Below are positions 10,271 through 18,148 of a stretch of 64,000 nucleotides of DNA, one piece after another; position 1 is the first letter of the stretch; each line of letters begins with the position of its first letter. Position numbers and translations under genes: made by a program. This DNA comes from Helicobacter pylori NQ4053 (GTDB taxonomy: Bacteria > Campylobacterota > Campylobacteria > Campylobacterales > Helicobacteraceae). The notes beneath the pieces were generated by a model. The model had not been told where the DNA came from and searched no databases. It saw only the letters and a program-made list of their open reading frames with translations. The DNA is taken from contig NZ_AKNV01000001.1 in assembly GCF_000274605.1 (NCBI RefSeq), positions 1-64,000 of the forward strand, in the 5' to 3' direction.

Positions 10271-10873
10271 ATGGGATTTAATGTAAATCAAACAACGACT
10301 TACAATGGTCATTTTAATCAGCAAACAAGCATTAAGCCGATAGCGGGCTTTTTGACTTATGAAATGTATTTGAATAACCTAGTAACCGCGCTAAATTCTA
10401 CTGGCAATGTGTTATTACCAGCCCAGCCAGTAGCGTTACAAATAGGCGCTAAACAAGCGAGCGGATTAGTAGGACTTAACCCAAATGTGTTAAACATTAG
10501 CGAAACACCTATTGGAAATAATGGTGTGTTTGGTGGTGTTATCATTCATAACATTACCGACTTTGTAATGCCAGGCGATAAAGCGCCCGCATTAAGACCA
10601 ACGCAGACAAGCTATGTAGCCGAAATTGGCAGTGGTGTGGAAGTATTCTTGCCATGCGATTTAAGTTTTCTAGGGCAAGCGAGTAGGCAATTAATCAGTT
10701 GGAATAAAACCAATCAGTGCTACACTTTAGAAACGACTGGCGTGGAAAATTTTGGCTCTCAAAAAGTATCTTTAAGAAGCAATGTGATCGAGGGCAAGCA
10801 GATCGTATTTGATACGAATAACCCCACGCAGACAATCTTTAAAGACTGCTATGTTATCAAAGTAAGATTATAA
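10271..10873 (+). CDS. Phage-like structural protein (putative)
   Basis: 200 residues from the ATG at 10271, chosen because TAAGGA lies 8-13 nt before it. An earlier ATG at 10244 overlaps res and has no such site. The protein is rich in beta-branched, Gly and Asn residues and has no signal peptide. The C-terminal half (PCDLSFLG..., then EGKQIVFDTNNPTQTIFKDC at about 172-191) has the look of a head decoration or cement protein of tailed phages. I believe it belongs to the H. pylori prophage gene pool, but cannot confirm that without a search. The following gene is on the same strand 15 bp away. Confidence 0.5.
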   Translation: MGFNVNQTTTYNGHFNQQTSIKPIAGFLTYEMYLNNLVTALNSTGNVLLPAQPVALQIGAKQASGLVGLNPNVLNISETPIGNNGVFGGVIIHNITDFVMPGDKAPALRPTQTSYVAEIGSGVEVFLPCDLSFLGQASRQLISWNKTNQCYTLETTGVENFGSQKVSLRSNVIEGKQIVFDTNNPTQTIFKDCYVIKVRL

Positions 10874-10888
10874 GCAAAGGACACAACA

Positions 10889-11386
10889 ATGGCTAATTTA
10901 TTACGAGCAACACCCCATGTAACCATACCAGGTTTATTAGTCCCACAAACGCAAGATGCGATTTGGAAAAAATATTTAGGCACTAATTTAGCTTATGTAG
11001 CAAAAGAGGGCAAAACAACAGTGAAGGAGCAACCAATGAAAATTAAAGCGATAATGCTAGGATTAGCAGTGGTATTTAATCTAGGTTTTAGCGGTGAGTA
11101 TAGCGATATGTTATCAATAAAAGAATACAAAGATAAAAATGGCGTTACGCAATACAAAATGGGTGGGACTATTGATGAAGTAAATAAGGTGGTTGATAGC
11201 ATCTATTTTGATCCATACGACCCAGCCACACTTCAAAGCATAGTAAAAATGATTAATTACAATAAGAGCATGATAGTGGGATTATTGAATAGGCAGATGA
11301 AAGGAGAGGCGTTGATTATTGTATTGAACAAAAAGATTAAAAAGTTACAGCAAGAAGTAGCCAAGCTAAAACAAGCTAAAAAATAA
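10889..11386 (+). CDS. Phage-like hypothetical protein, possibly two frames joined
   Basis: 165 residues with AAAGGA before the ATG. The first 49 residues (ATPHVTIPGLLVPQTQDAIW...) look soluble. Then comes an internal ATG at 11037 with its own AAGGAG site, and from there a signal-peptide-like stretch (MKIKAIMLGLAVVFNLGFSG). The last 45 residues are a Lys-rich amphipathic, probably coiled-coil tail. Two originally separate genes may have been fused by a deletion, or an internal start makes a secreted short form. I do not recognise a family. A small hairpin follows the stop. Confidence 0.5.
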   Translation: MANLLRATPHVTIPGLLVPQTQDAIWKKYLGTNLAYVAKEGKTTVKEQPMKIKAIMLGLAVVFNLGFSGEYSDMLSIKEYKDKNGVTQYKMGGTIDEVNKVVDSIYFDPYDPATLQSIVKMINYNKSMIVGLLNRQMKGEALIIVLNKKIKKLQQEVAKLKQAKK

Positions 11387-11397
11387 CCCACAAAAAA

Positions 11398-11416
11398 ACC
11401 CCTATTTATAAGGGGC
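11398..11416. terminator. Weak hairpin after the phage-like genes
   Basis: CCCCT and AGGGG form a 5-bp stem around ATTTATA. A run of A precedes it, so it reads better as a terminator on the minus strand. On the plus strand only scattered T residues follow. Confidence 0.4.
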
Positions 11417-11473
11417 TTCCTTGCTTTAAAAAACAAACGGTACCGAACTATACCATAATCTTATTTTTTTTAG

Positions 11474-11479
11474 TATAAT
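11474..11479 (+). promoter_or_regulatory. -10 box directly before a small ORF
   Basis: TATAAT ends 6 nt before the ATG at 11486, so a transcript starting at the usual distance would begin at or near the start codon and be leaderless. Confidence 0.5.
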
Positions 11480-11485
11480 CCTAGC

Positions 11486-11617
11486 ATGAGCATGAAAAAT
11501 AAAAACAACGATGAAGTCAATATCATACAAGAATACAAAAAGATATACGATGATTGCGAAGTCAGCGAAAAGATAAAAGTGCTTGGCAATATCAAAAGTA
11601 TCAAATGGATATGCTAA
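11486..11617 (+). CDS. Small hypothetical ORF, 43 aa, possibly a truncated phage gene
   Basis: It encodes a charged 43-residue peptide: MSMKNKNNDEVNI, then QEYKKIYDDCEVSEKIKVLG, ending KWIC. It looks like the N-terminal helical part of a larger small-phage or regulatory protein cut at its 3' end. There is no ribosome binding site, but TATAAT is so close that leaderless translation is plausible. No family is recognised. Confidence 0.35.
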   Translation: MSMKNKNNDEVNIIQEYKKIYDDCEVSEKIKVLGNIKSIKWIC

Positions 11618-11656
11618 ATTTTCGCCCCTAATCAAACCCACTTAAACAGCTTTCGT

Positions 11657-12520
11657 TTAACTGGTCGCTTTTATGATATTTAACAAGCCCTTTGTCCTTT
11701 CAAAAAGAGAAAATGGCGGTGGAATCTCTTGGTATCTGGCCTTTGGGGGTCTTTTGATCAAGGTGTTAGCACATTTGGAAAAATCAATCAAATCCATTGT
11801 GGTTTTGATGTAGCTGGGCAAGTTTAACAAGCATATTTCAAAGAGTTTATAGCTTGCTAAAGCGTCCGCATAGGCTCTGTGGCTGACTTCTATGCCAAAC
11901 CCTAAAAGCTCTTTTAAAAAGCTCAAAGAATAACGCATGGACAAAATAGTGCGTTTGGATAAATCCAAAGTGCAAAGCTTTAAATTTAATAAGGGGCAAT
12001 GCAATTTTTCTACAAAATAACGCCCTAAAAAGTTGTAATCAAAATTAGCGTTATGGGCCACAAACACGCTATTGCCTAAAAAAAGCCGCAATTCTTGCAA
12101 AGCTTCATGTGCGCTTGGGGCGTTTAGGGTGTCTTCATAAGTGATGCCTGTAAGCTCAGCGATATAATCAGGCACGCTTTTGACTTTCACAAGGGTTTCA
12201 AAACGATTGATAATTTCCCCTCCCTTCACTTGCACGGCCCCAATTTCTAAAATTTCATGTTTTATGGGGCAAGAGCCGGTGGTCTCTAAATCAATAAAAG
12301 AAAAAACCTCATCTTTAAGGGGGGTTTTAAGGTTTTTGAGCGTGATTAAATTTTCGCTCGTTTCTACGAAATTAAGCCCGCACGCTTTTAAATATTCCAA
12401 ATTGATTTCATCATGAATAAGGCGAGAGAGCGATTTTTCTAGCGTGCTTAAGTTTAAATCCTGGCACTTTAAGCGAGCGATTAGGGCTTGGATGTCTTTA
12501 TGCAAGAGGCTGTCTGACAT
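11657..12520 (-). CDS. dnaQ: DnaQ-like 3'-5' exonuclease
   Basis: 287 residues from the ATG at 12520. An upstream in-frame ATG at 12628 lies deep in rpe and is unlikely. The DEDDh exonuclease motifs are present: ExoI FIDLETTG near residue 77, ExoII HNANFDYNFL near 160, and ExoIII HRAYADALAS near 210. About 65 residues precede the exonuclease domain. It is the probable proofreading subunit or a related DNA repair exonuclease. It overlaps the 3' end of rpe by 23 bp, indicating co-transcription. Confidence 0.9.
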   Translation of the reverse strand: MSDSLLHKDIQALIARLKCQDLNLSTLEKSLSRLIHDEINLEYLKACGLNFVETSENLITLKNLKTPLKDEVFSFIDLETTGSCPIKHEILEIGAVQVKGGEIINRFETLVKVKSVPDYIAELTGITYEDTLNAPSAHEALQELRLFLGNSVFVAHNANFDYNFLGRYFVEKLHCPLLNLKLCTLDLSKRTILSMRYSLSFLKELLGFGIEVSHRAYADALASYKLFEICLLNLPSYIKTTMDLIDFSKCANTLIKRPPKARYQEIPPPFSLFERTKGLLNIIKATS

Positions 12521-13151
12521 TCTGTAAGCCTTCAATAGCCAGCTTACGATCTTTGGATTTAAAAATATAACTCCCTGAAACCACCACATCCACGCCCGCT
12601 TGTTGGAGTTCAAAGATATTTTTATCATTCACGCCCCCATCCACTTCTAAAAGACAGCCAGGATTGTAGCGCCTAATCAATTCCTTGACTTTCAGGCATT
12701 TTTCTAGCACCAGATCTAAAAACTTCTGCCCACCAAAGCCCGGATTCACGCTCATTAAAAGCACTAGCCCCACGCTTTCTAGCAAGTATTTAATACTTTC
12801 TTCATGCGTGTGGGGGTTTAGAACAATGCCTGGCGTGATGCCTGAATGTTTAATGAGTTGCAACACCCTGTGGGGGTGCTTTTCATTTTCTGCATGAATG
12901 CTGATGATTTGCGGGTTTAAAGGAGAAAATAATTCTACAAAAAAGCTTGCGTTTTCTACCATTAAATGCACATCTAAAGGCACTTGGCTCATTTGAGTAA
13001 CATTCTCTAAAACCACAGGCCCCATCGTTAAATTAGGCACATAATGCCCATCCATCACATCCACATGCAAAAAATCAGCGTTACTCACGCTCTCTATCTC
13101 TTTGGCTAAATGCATAAAATCAGCGCTCAAAAGGCTCGGAGCTACTTTCAA
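12498..13151 (-). CDS. rpe: Ribulose-phosphate 3-epimerase
   Basis: 217 residues, a TIM-barrel enzyme interconverting ribulose 5-phosphate and xylulose 5-phosphate in the non-oxidative pentose phosphate pathway. Signatures: SLLSADFMHL at the N-terminus, LHVDVMDGHYVPNLTMGP near 28-45, NPGFGGQKF near 139, and the phosphate-binding VVSGSYIF near 193. Full length. It starts a minus-strand transcript with dnaQ and is divergent from fbp, 70 bp away. Confidence 0.96.
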   Translation of the reverse strand: MKVAPSLLSADFMHLAKEIESVSNADFLHVDVMDGHYVPNLTMGPVVLENVTQMSQVPLDVHLMVENASFFVELFSPLNPQIISIHAENEKHPHRVLQLIKHSGITPGIVLNPHTHEESIKYLLESVGLVLLMSVNPGFGGQKFLDLVLEKCLKVKELIRRYNPGCLLEVDGGVNDKNIFELQQAGVDVVVSGSYIFKSKDRKLAIEGLQNVRQPLA

Positions 13152-13221
13152 AATACTTCCCTATTTCCAATGTTTTAAAGTAAAATATTAGCATCTTTAA
13201 TCAAATCATAAAAGGGTTTTT

Positions 13222-14094
13222 ATGGATTACAAACATTTTAAAGGCAAGCATGCGAACATCGTTATAGAAATCATCAGTCTTTTAGAAAAAGGGGTTAAAA
13301 AAGCCCAAGAAATTTTAGAAAAGCCGGACGCTGGGAGTTACACTAAGCTAGAAAACAGCAGCGGGGATACGCCTATTAAAGCGGATTTAGCTCTAGATAA
13401 ATTTTTAGAAGAAAATTTTTTGAGTTTAGAAAACATCAAAAGCGTTTTTAGCGAAGAAAAAGAAACGCCTGTTACTAAAGAAAACGGCTCTTATTTGATC
13501 GCTTATGACCCCCTAGACGGGAGTTCAGTCATGGAGGCGAATTTCTTAGTAGGCACGATTATAGGGGTTTATGAAAAGGATTATAAGGCGCAAAATTTAG
13601 TTGCAAGCCTTTATGTGGTTTTTGGGCATAAAATTGAATTAGTGGTGGCTTTAGAAGAGGTTTATCGTTACGCTTTTTATCAAAACAAGTTTCATTTTAT
13701 AGAAACCATCGTTTTAGAAAATAAGGGTAAAATCGTCGCTAGCGGAGGCAATCAAAAGGATTTTTCTTTGGGCTTAAAAAAGGCTTTAGAAGGGTTTTTT
13801 GCAGAAAATTACCGCTTACGATACTCAGGATCTATGGTGGCTGATGTCCATCATGTGCTCATTAAAAAAGGCGGAATGTTTTCCTACCCGCAAAAGAAAT
13901 TGCGAAAGCTTTTTGAAGTCTTTCCTTTGGCCTTGATGGTTGAAAAAGCTAAAGGGGAAGCGTTTTATTTTGATAAGGGGGTTAAAAAGCGTTTGCTAGA
14001 GCAAAGCGTGGAAAGCTACCATGAAAAAAGCGAATGCTATTTAGCTAGTCCGCATGAAGCTCAGATTTTAGAAAAATATTTAAAGGGAGAATGA
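13222..14094 (+). CDS. fbp: Fructose-1,6-bisphosphatase class I
   Basis: 290 residues, the gluconeogenic phosphatase removing the 1-phosphate of fructose 1,6-bisphosphate. Metal and substrate residues are intact: FSEEKE near 76, the DPLDGSSVM motif near 95-103, and the YRLRYSGSMVADVHHVL segment near 197. H. pylori relies on it for gluconeogenesis, lacking phosphofructokinase. AAAGGG precedes the ATG. The stop codon region overlaps the next small gene by 4 bp (ATGATG). Confidence 0.96.
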   Translation: MDYKHFKGKHANIVIEIISLLEKGVKKAQEILEKPDAGSYTKLENSSGDTPIKADLALDKFLEENFLSLENIKSVFSEEKETPVTKENGSYLIAYDPLDGSSVMEANFLVGTIIGVYEKDYKAQNLVASLYVVFGHKIELVVALEEVYRYAFYQNKFHFIETIVLENKGKIVASGGNQKDFSLGLKKALEGFFAENYRLRYSGSMVADVHHVLIKKGGMFSYPQKKLRKLFEVFPLALMVEKAKGEAFYFDKGVKKRLLEQSVESYHEKSECYLASPHEAQILEKYLKGE

Positions 14095-14297
14095 TGCAAA
14101 ATAGCACTAAAAAATTAGAATATGAAGAGCGTTTTAATGACGCTCTTTTGAAATTGCAGGCATGCCAAGAAGAAAAGCAAGTAACGAGTTGCTTGAAATG
14201 CGAGAAGGTTTTAAAATGCGAGATCCGCAACAGCTATGTGGATGCGGCTTATGAGAGCATGAGTTTAGGCGAAGCGGGCGGGTTTGATTTCAACTAA
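14091..14297 (+). CDS. Small conserved Cys-containing protein, 68 aa
   Basis: 68 residues, highly charged, with a CLKCEKVLKC cluster (about residues 35-44) that could bind a metal. It ends SMSLGEAGGFDFN. I know it as a conserved hypothetical downstream of fbp in H. pylori (HP1384 from memory), with no known function. It overlaps the end of fbp by 4 bp, so it is translated from the same message. Confidence 0.8.
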   Translation: MMQNSTKKLEYEERFNDALLKLQACQEEKQVTSCLKCEKVLKCEIRNSYVDAAYESMSLGEAGGFDFN

Positions 14298-14309
14298 AAT
14301 GGGATTAAA

Positions 14310-15206
14310 ATGGTTAGTAATACTACCTTGCAAAAGAATTTAGACGCTTTTTACACCCACCCCAAAATCGCGCGATTTTGTTTGGATTTATTAAAAGATC
14401 TCACTGCTCAAAATCTAGGGCTAGACTTAAACGCATTCCATTTTTTAGAGCCAAGTGCAGGGAGTGGGAGCTTTGTTGATGCGCTAAAAGAATTAGGGAT
14501 TGCTGATTGGGACGCCCTTGATATTGCCCCTAAAGCTCATGGCATTCAAAAAAAAGATTATCTGTTGGAATTGATTGAGTTTAACAAAAAGCGTATTATT
14601 ATTGGCAACCCTCCTTTTGGGCATAGAGGGAAATTAGCCCTAGATTTTTTAAACAAATCTTTAAACGAAGCGCCTATTACAGCGTTTATTTTGCCCAATT
14701 TATTCAAACGCTATTCTATTCAAAAACACATTGATAAGCGTGCAAAATTGGTTTTAAACGCTGATTTAGAGAAAAACGCTTTTATTTTTAATGAACGACC
14801 CTATGATGTGAAATGCGTTTTTCAAATCTATATGCATAAAAATATCGCCCTAAATCTTAAAGACGAACGCATCATTGCACCCCCTAAAATCCGCCATAAC
14901 GACTTCATTACTTACATTCATAACAACACGCCACACACCCTAAAATATTTCAACAAAGAAAAATACCAATGGGATTTTGCGGTGGTGAGACAAGGCTTTT
15001 ATGACTACAACGAAAAGATCACCAATGCAAATTTACTGATTAAAAACCGACAATATTTTTTCATTAAAGCCCACTCTAAAGAAGCTTTAAGGATTATCCA
15101 TAAAATTGATTTTAACAAACTCGCTCATAAAAACACGCAAGTTTTAGGGTTTTCTACTTATGATTTTGTGGAAGAATATTGCAAATTAAAGGAAATGCAT
15201 GCTTGA
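14310..15206 (+). CDS. Adenine-specific DNA methyltransferase (type II R-M)
   Basis: 298 residues. The SAM-binding motif I (FLEPSAGSGSF, about residues 45-55) comes before the catalytic motif IV GNPPFG (about 97-102), the order and NPPF form of N6-adenine methyltransferases of the gamma type. The rest, with Phe/Tyr-rich segments, is probably the target recognition part. The recognition sequence cannot be read from the gene. It overlaps the nuclease gene by 8 bp. It is inserted between the fbp operon and petC. Confidence 0.88.
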   Translation: MVSNTTLQKNLDAFYTHPKIARFCLDLLKDLTAQNLGLDLNAFHFLEPSAGSGSFVDALKELGIADWDALDIAPKAHGIQKKDYLLELIEFNKKRIIIGNPPFGHRGKLALDFLNKSLNEAPITAFILPNLFKRYSIQKHIDKRAKLVLNADLEKNAFIFNERPYDVKCVFQIYMHKNIALNLKDERIIAPPKIRHNDFITYIHNNTPHTLKYFNKEKYQWDFAVVRQGFYDYNEKITNANLLIKNRQYFFIKAHSKEALRIIHKIDFNKLAHKNTQVLGFSTYDFVEEYCKLKEMHA

Positions 15207-15930
15207 AAAAGTGTTCCAAGAAATTACCAATAAAAGAAAGTTTTTTGCAAGTTCTAGCACAGGGGAGCAGTTTGAAAACCAATTTAGGAATGAATTAAAA
15301 AAACACTTTAGCGAAATCAATGGCGATTTAACAGAAAAATTAAGCCATATTGAAGAAAAGCCTAATAAGGAAATCAAAACCGCTTTTAACCAACTCAAAA
15401 AGCAAGTTTTAGAAAAAAACCACCCACACACTCTTAAAAACCCTTTTTCAAACCTTACAAGCCATTTTTTATACCAGCCTTTTGGCTCACAAAATTACCC
15501 TGATTTTTTGGTTTTTATTTTTGATTATGTGGTGGGGATTGAAATCAAGTTTTCTAAAAACGATAAGGGTGAAAAAAACCTTCAAACTTCTCGCCCCATG
15601 TGGAATTCAAACCTGCCTAAACCCAATGCGATTTATGTGTATGGAGTCGCTAATGCAAACATCACTTTTTTTAAAGGCTCAGATATTTTGAGTTATGAAA
15701 CCAGAGAGGTCTTACTCAAGTATTTTGATACTTTAGATAAAGATGAAGAGAGTTTGAAAAACGCCTTAAAGGATTTAGAAAACCCTTTTGGGTTTGCCCC
15801 CTACATCAGAAAAGCTTATGAACATAAAAAGGAATTTTCTAACCACCACCAGATTGAAAGTTTCTTTTCGCCCAACCACATTTTAAGAGAGCAGAATGTC
15901 TTGGAATTTTTGAAAACGCTCACTCATTAG
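15199..15930 (+). CDS. PD-(D/E)xK endonuclease, partner of the methyltransferase
   Basis: 243 residues. It has a canonical nuclease centre P101-D102...E115-I-K117 (YPDF, then GIEIKFSK), preceded by a charged helical region and followed by FFKGSDIL and a C-terminal helical part. Given the 8-bp overlap with an adenine methyltransferase, it is most likely the type II restriction enzyme of the pair. Full frame, no sign of decay. Ends with a hairpin terminator at 15957. Confidence 0.85.
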   Translation: MLEKVFQEITNKRKFFASSSTGEQFENQFRNELKKHFSEINGDLTEKLSHIEEKPNKEIKTAFNQLKKQVLEKNHPHTLKNPFSNLTSHFLYQPFGSQNYPDFLVFIFDYVVGIEIKFSKNDKGEKNLQTSRPMWNSNLPKPNAIYVYGVANANITFFKGSDILSYETREVLLKYFDTLDKDEESLKNALKDLENPFGFAPYIRKAYEHKKEFSNHHQIESFFSPNHILREQNVLEFLKTLTH

Positions 15931-15956
15931 CATGTTTATTGCCCATTTATCTATTT

Positions 15957-15980
15957 CTTGTAAAATACAAGCTTATTTTT
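15957..15980 (+). terminator. Intrinsic terminator of the R-M pair
   Basis: CTTGTA-AAA-TACAAG stem (15957-15971) followed by CTTATTTTT. Confidence 0.65.
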
Positions 15981-16045
15981 AATATAAAGAAATTGATGAT
16001 CAGTCTAATAGAAAAACCTCCTTACATTCCCTCCCCCTTTTTAAT

Positions 16046-16903
16046 TCAATGCACTTCGCTCCAAACTTTTCTTTTCCACGCATAAGCCAAGAACGACAGC
16101 ACCGCAAAGAAAATCATGATCTTAATCCCTAAGGTATTCCTTTCATGCTTTTTCCTATCGCCTGCTTTTTCCAAATATGCGATGACTTGTTTTTGAGCTT
16201 GTTCACTCAATCCCACTCTGGGCATAGCCGTGCCAGGCAAAAGCTTTTGCGGATCGTTGATGAAAATATTCAAGCCATGTTCGCCTTTAGCTCTAATCAT
16301 CATGGACAAATCAGGCACATGAGAGCCTAAATAATTGGCTAGATCTTTAGGATCGCTAAAGGCCTTATCTTTCGCATAATCCAGGCTATGGCACCTTTGA
16401 CAGCTTTGGGCAAACACTTCCTTATCGCTCAAACTTTTAGGCAAAATAGAAGTGAGATACGCCACAATATCGCTCAAATCTTGATTGCTAAATTGAGAAA
16501 ACGCCGGCATAGGATAGGGCCTTTCATCGTTGAATTTATGGCTCAATTTCGCCGTTTTCACGGGGTCTTTGATGAAGTGGGCTAAGAAATTCGCATTCAA
16601 AACCCCCGCCACATGGCTTAAATCCGGTGGCACGACCCCAAAAGAGTTGCTCGCGCTAAGGCTGTCCATAGGGGCTGGAATGTTTTGGGATTTAATGCCA
16701 TGGCAAGCGGTGCAATTTTCGGCTACAAGCTGTTTGCCCTTATTAGCATCGCCATTTTTTAAATCCATCGGCTCTAAATCCTTGAAAGCAAAATCTGCCG
16801 GAGCGACTTTAGGGTGCATCACCGAATGCGCATAAGGCTCAACCCCATAATAAATCACGCCTACCACCACAATAAGGATGATTAAAATCTTAAATTCTTT
16901 CAT
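16046..16903 (-). CDS. petC: Ubiquinol-cytochrome c reductase, cytochrome c1 subunit (diheme)
   Basis: 285 residues with an N-terminal membrane anchor (about 5-22), two CxxCH heme sites (CTACH near 64, CQRCH near 168) and a C-terminal membrane helix near 259-277. The two-heme form is typical of epsilonproteobacterial bc1 complexes, where PetC replaces single-heme cytochrome c1. It passes electrons from the Rieske protein to a periplasmic cytochrome c. Last gene of petA-petB-petC, with a 4-bp overlap with petB. Confidence 0.95.
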   Translation of the reverse strand: MKEFKILIILIVVVGVIYYGVEPYAHSVMHPKVAPADFAFKDLEPMDLKNGDANKGKQLVAENCTACHGIKSQNIPAPMDSLSASNSFGVVPPDLSHVAGVLNANFLAHFIKDPVKTAKLSHKFNDERPYPMPAFSQFSNQDLSDIVAYLTSILPKSLSDKEVFAQSCQRCHSLDYAKDKAFSDPKDLANYLGSHVPDLSMMIRAKGEHGLNIFINDPQKLLPGTAMPRVGLSEQAQKQVIAYLEKAGDRKKHERNTLGIKIMIFFAVLSFLAYAWKRKVWSEVH

Positions 16904-18138
16904 CTAACACCCCCTTGTTTCTTGCTCTCAGCGATAGTGATAATGGGCAATACCACAAAGAAAAGGGCTAAAAAAGTGATTGAACCAAATAAACCAATGT
17001 ATTTACCAATCCCAAGCGGAGGCAATTTACCATAGATCGTTAAAACAATCATATCAATGATTAAAAGCCAAAACCACACCATAAACGCCGGCCGTTTGTG
17101 TGCGGGAGCGACGACTGGGCTTCTGTCTAAAAAGGGCAGTAAGAAGAAAATCACTTGCGCCACGCCAAAGGCCATTAGCCCTAAATCAGCGCTAAAGAAA
17201 AAGCCTCTTAAGACTTCATAGCTCCATAAGAAATACCATTCAGGGTAAATGTGAGGCGGCGTTTTAAGGCTGTTAGCCCTTTCAAAGTTAATGGGATCCA
17301 TCGCAAAATCGTAGTGGTAACACACCAAGTAAAAGAAAAAGACCATGAACGCGCAAACCACAAAAATATCTTTAGACAAGAATACCGGCCAAAAAGGAAT
17401 GACTTTAGATTCTTTTTTCTTGCCTTCAATGAATTTTTTCTCTTCCAATTCAAAGTCAATTTCTTCGCCTTCTTGGTTATTGACATGCGGGATGCGTAAA
17501 GAATAAAAATGCACCCCAACAAGTAGAATGATCGCAATGGGCAGTAAAAACACATGGAGCATGAAAAAGCGCGTTAAAGTGGAATCCGCCACAACATAAT
17601 TACCCCTAATCCACTCCACCACATCAGCCCCAATGAAAGGAATGCCCCCAAATAAATTAGTGATAACTGCTGCAGCCCAATAGCTCATCTGCCCCCAAGG
17701 CAGCATATACCCGCTAAAGGCTTCCGCGCTAAAGACCACAAACAAAATCATCCCGCTAATCCAAATCATCTCACGGCCCTTTTTGTAAGAGCCATAATAG
17801 ATACCGACAAACATGTGGATATAAATGATGACAAAAATCATGCTCGCTGCCGTGGCATGCATGTGGCGCCAAAGCCAGCCATAAGCCACTTCTTGCATGA
17901 TGGTGAAATTCACGCTATCAAACGCCATTTTCGCATCAGGCTTGTAATACATGAGCAAGAAAATCCCTGAGATCACAAGCACGCCAAAAAGGGTCAATAA
18001 AATCACCCCCATGGCCCATAGGAAATTGATGTTTTTAGGGATCCAATATTCTGTCATTAGCACTTTAACAAGCTTGTTAGTGCCAAGACGCATGTCCAGC
18101 CATTCGCCTAAATTCTTCGCTTTTTTTATCTCTGCCAT
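16900..18138 (-). CDS. petB: Cytochrome b of the bc1 complex
   Basis: 412 residues, multispanning membrane protein with the heme-ligand helices (RHMHATAASMIFVIIYIHMF near 91-110; a second pair in MLHVFLLPIAIILLVGVHFYS near 193) and the quinol-site PEWYF motif near residue 298. It oxidises menaquinol and sends one electron to the Rieske centre and one through hemes b. An internal charged loop (EEIDFELEEKKFIEGKKKES) is cytoplasmic. Middle gene of the operon. Confidence 0.97.
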   Translation of the reverse strand: MAEIKKAKNLGEWLDMRLGTNKLVKVLMTEYWIPKNINFLWAMGVILLTLFGVLVISGIFLLMYYKPDAKMAFDSVNFTIMQEVAYGWLWRHMHATAASMIFVIIYIHMFVGIYYGSYKKGREMIWISGMILFVVFSAEAFSGYMLPWGQMSYWAAAVITNLFGGIPFIGADVVEWIRGNYVVADSTLTRFFMLHVFLLPIAIILLVGVHFYSLRIPHVNNQEGEEIDFELEEKKFIEGKKKESKVIPFWPVFLSKDIFVVCAFMVFFFYLVCYHYDFAMDPINFERANSLKTPPHIYPEWYFLWSYEVLRGFFFSADLGLMAFGVAQVIFFLLPFLDRSPVVAPAHKRPAFMVWFWLLIIDMIVLTIYGKLPPLGIGKYIGLFGSITFLALFFVVLPIITIAESKKQGGVR

Positions 18139-18148
18139 TAAACTCTCC

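Noticed and set aside
13222-13224. A separate promoter-operator between rpe and fbp
   Set aside because: The 70-bp gap has TAAAAT-like boxes on both strands but nothing distinctive enough to call.
17208-17555. 115-codon frame inside petB
   Set aside because: It is a shadow in another frame of a clear cytochrome b gene with no independent support.
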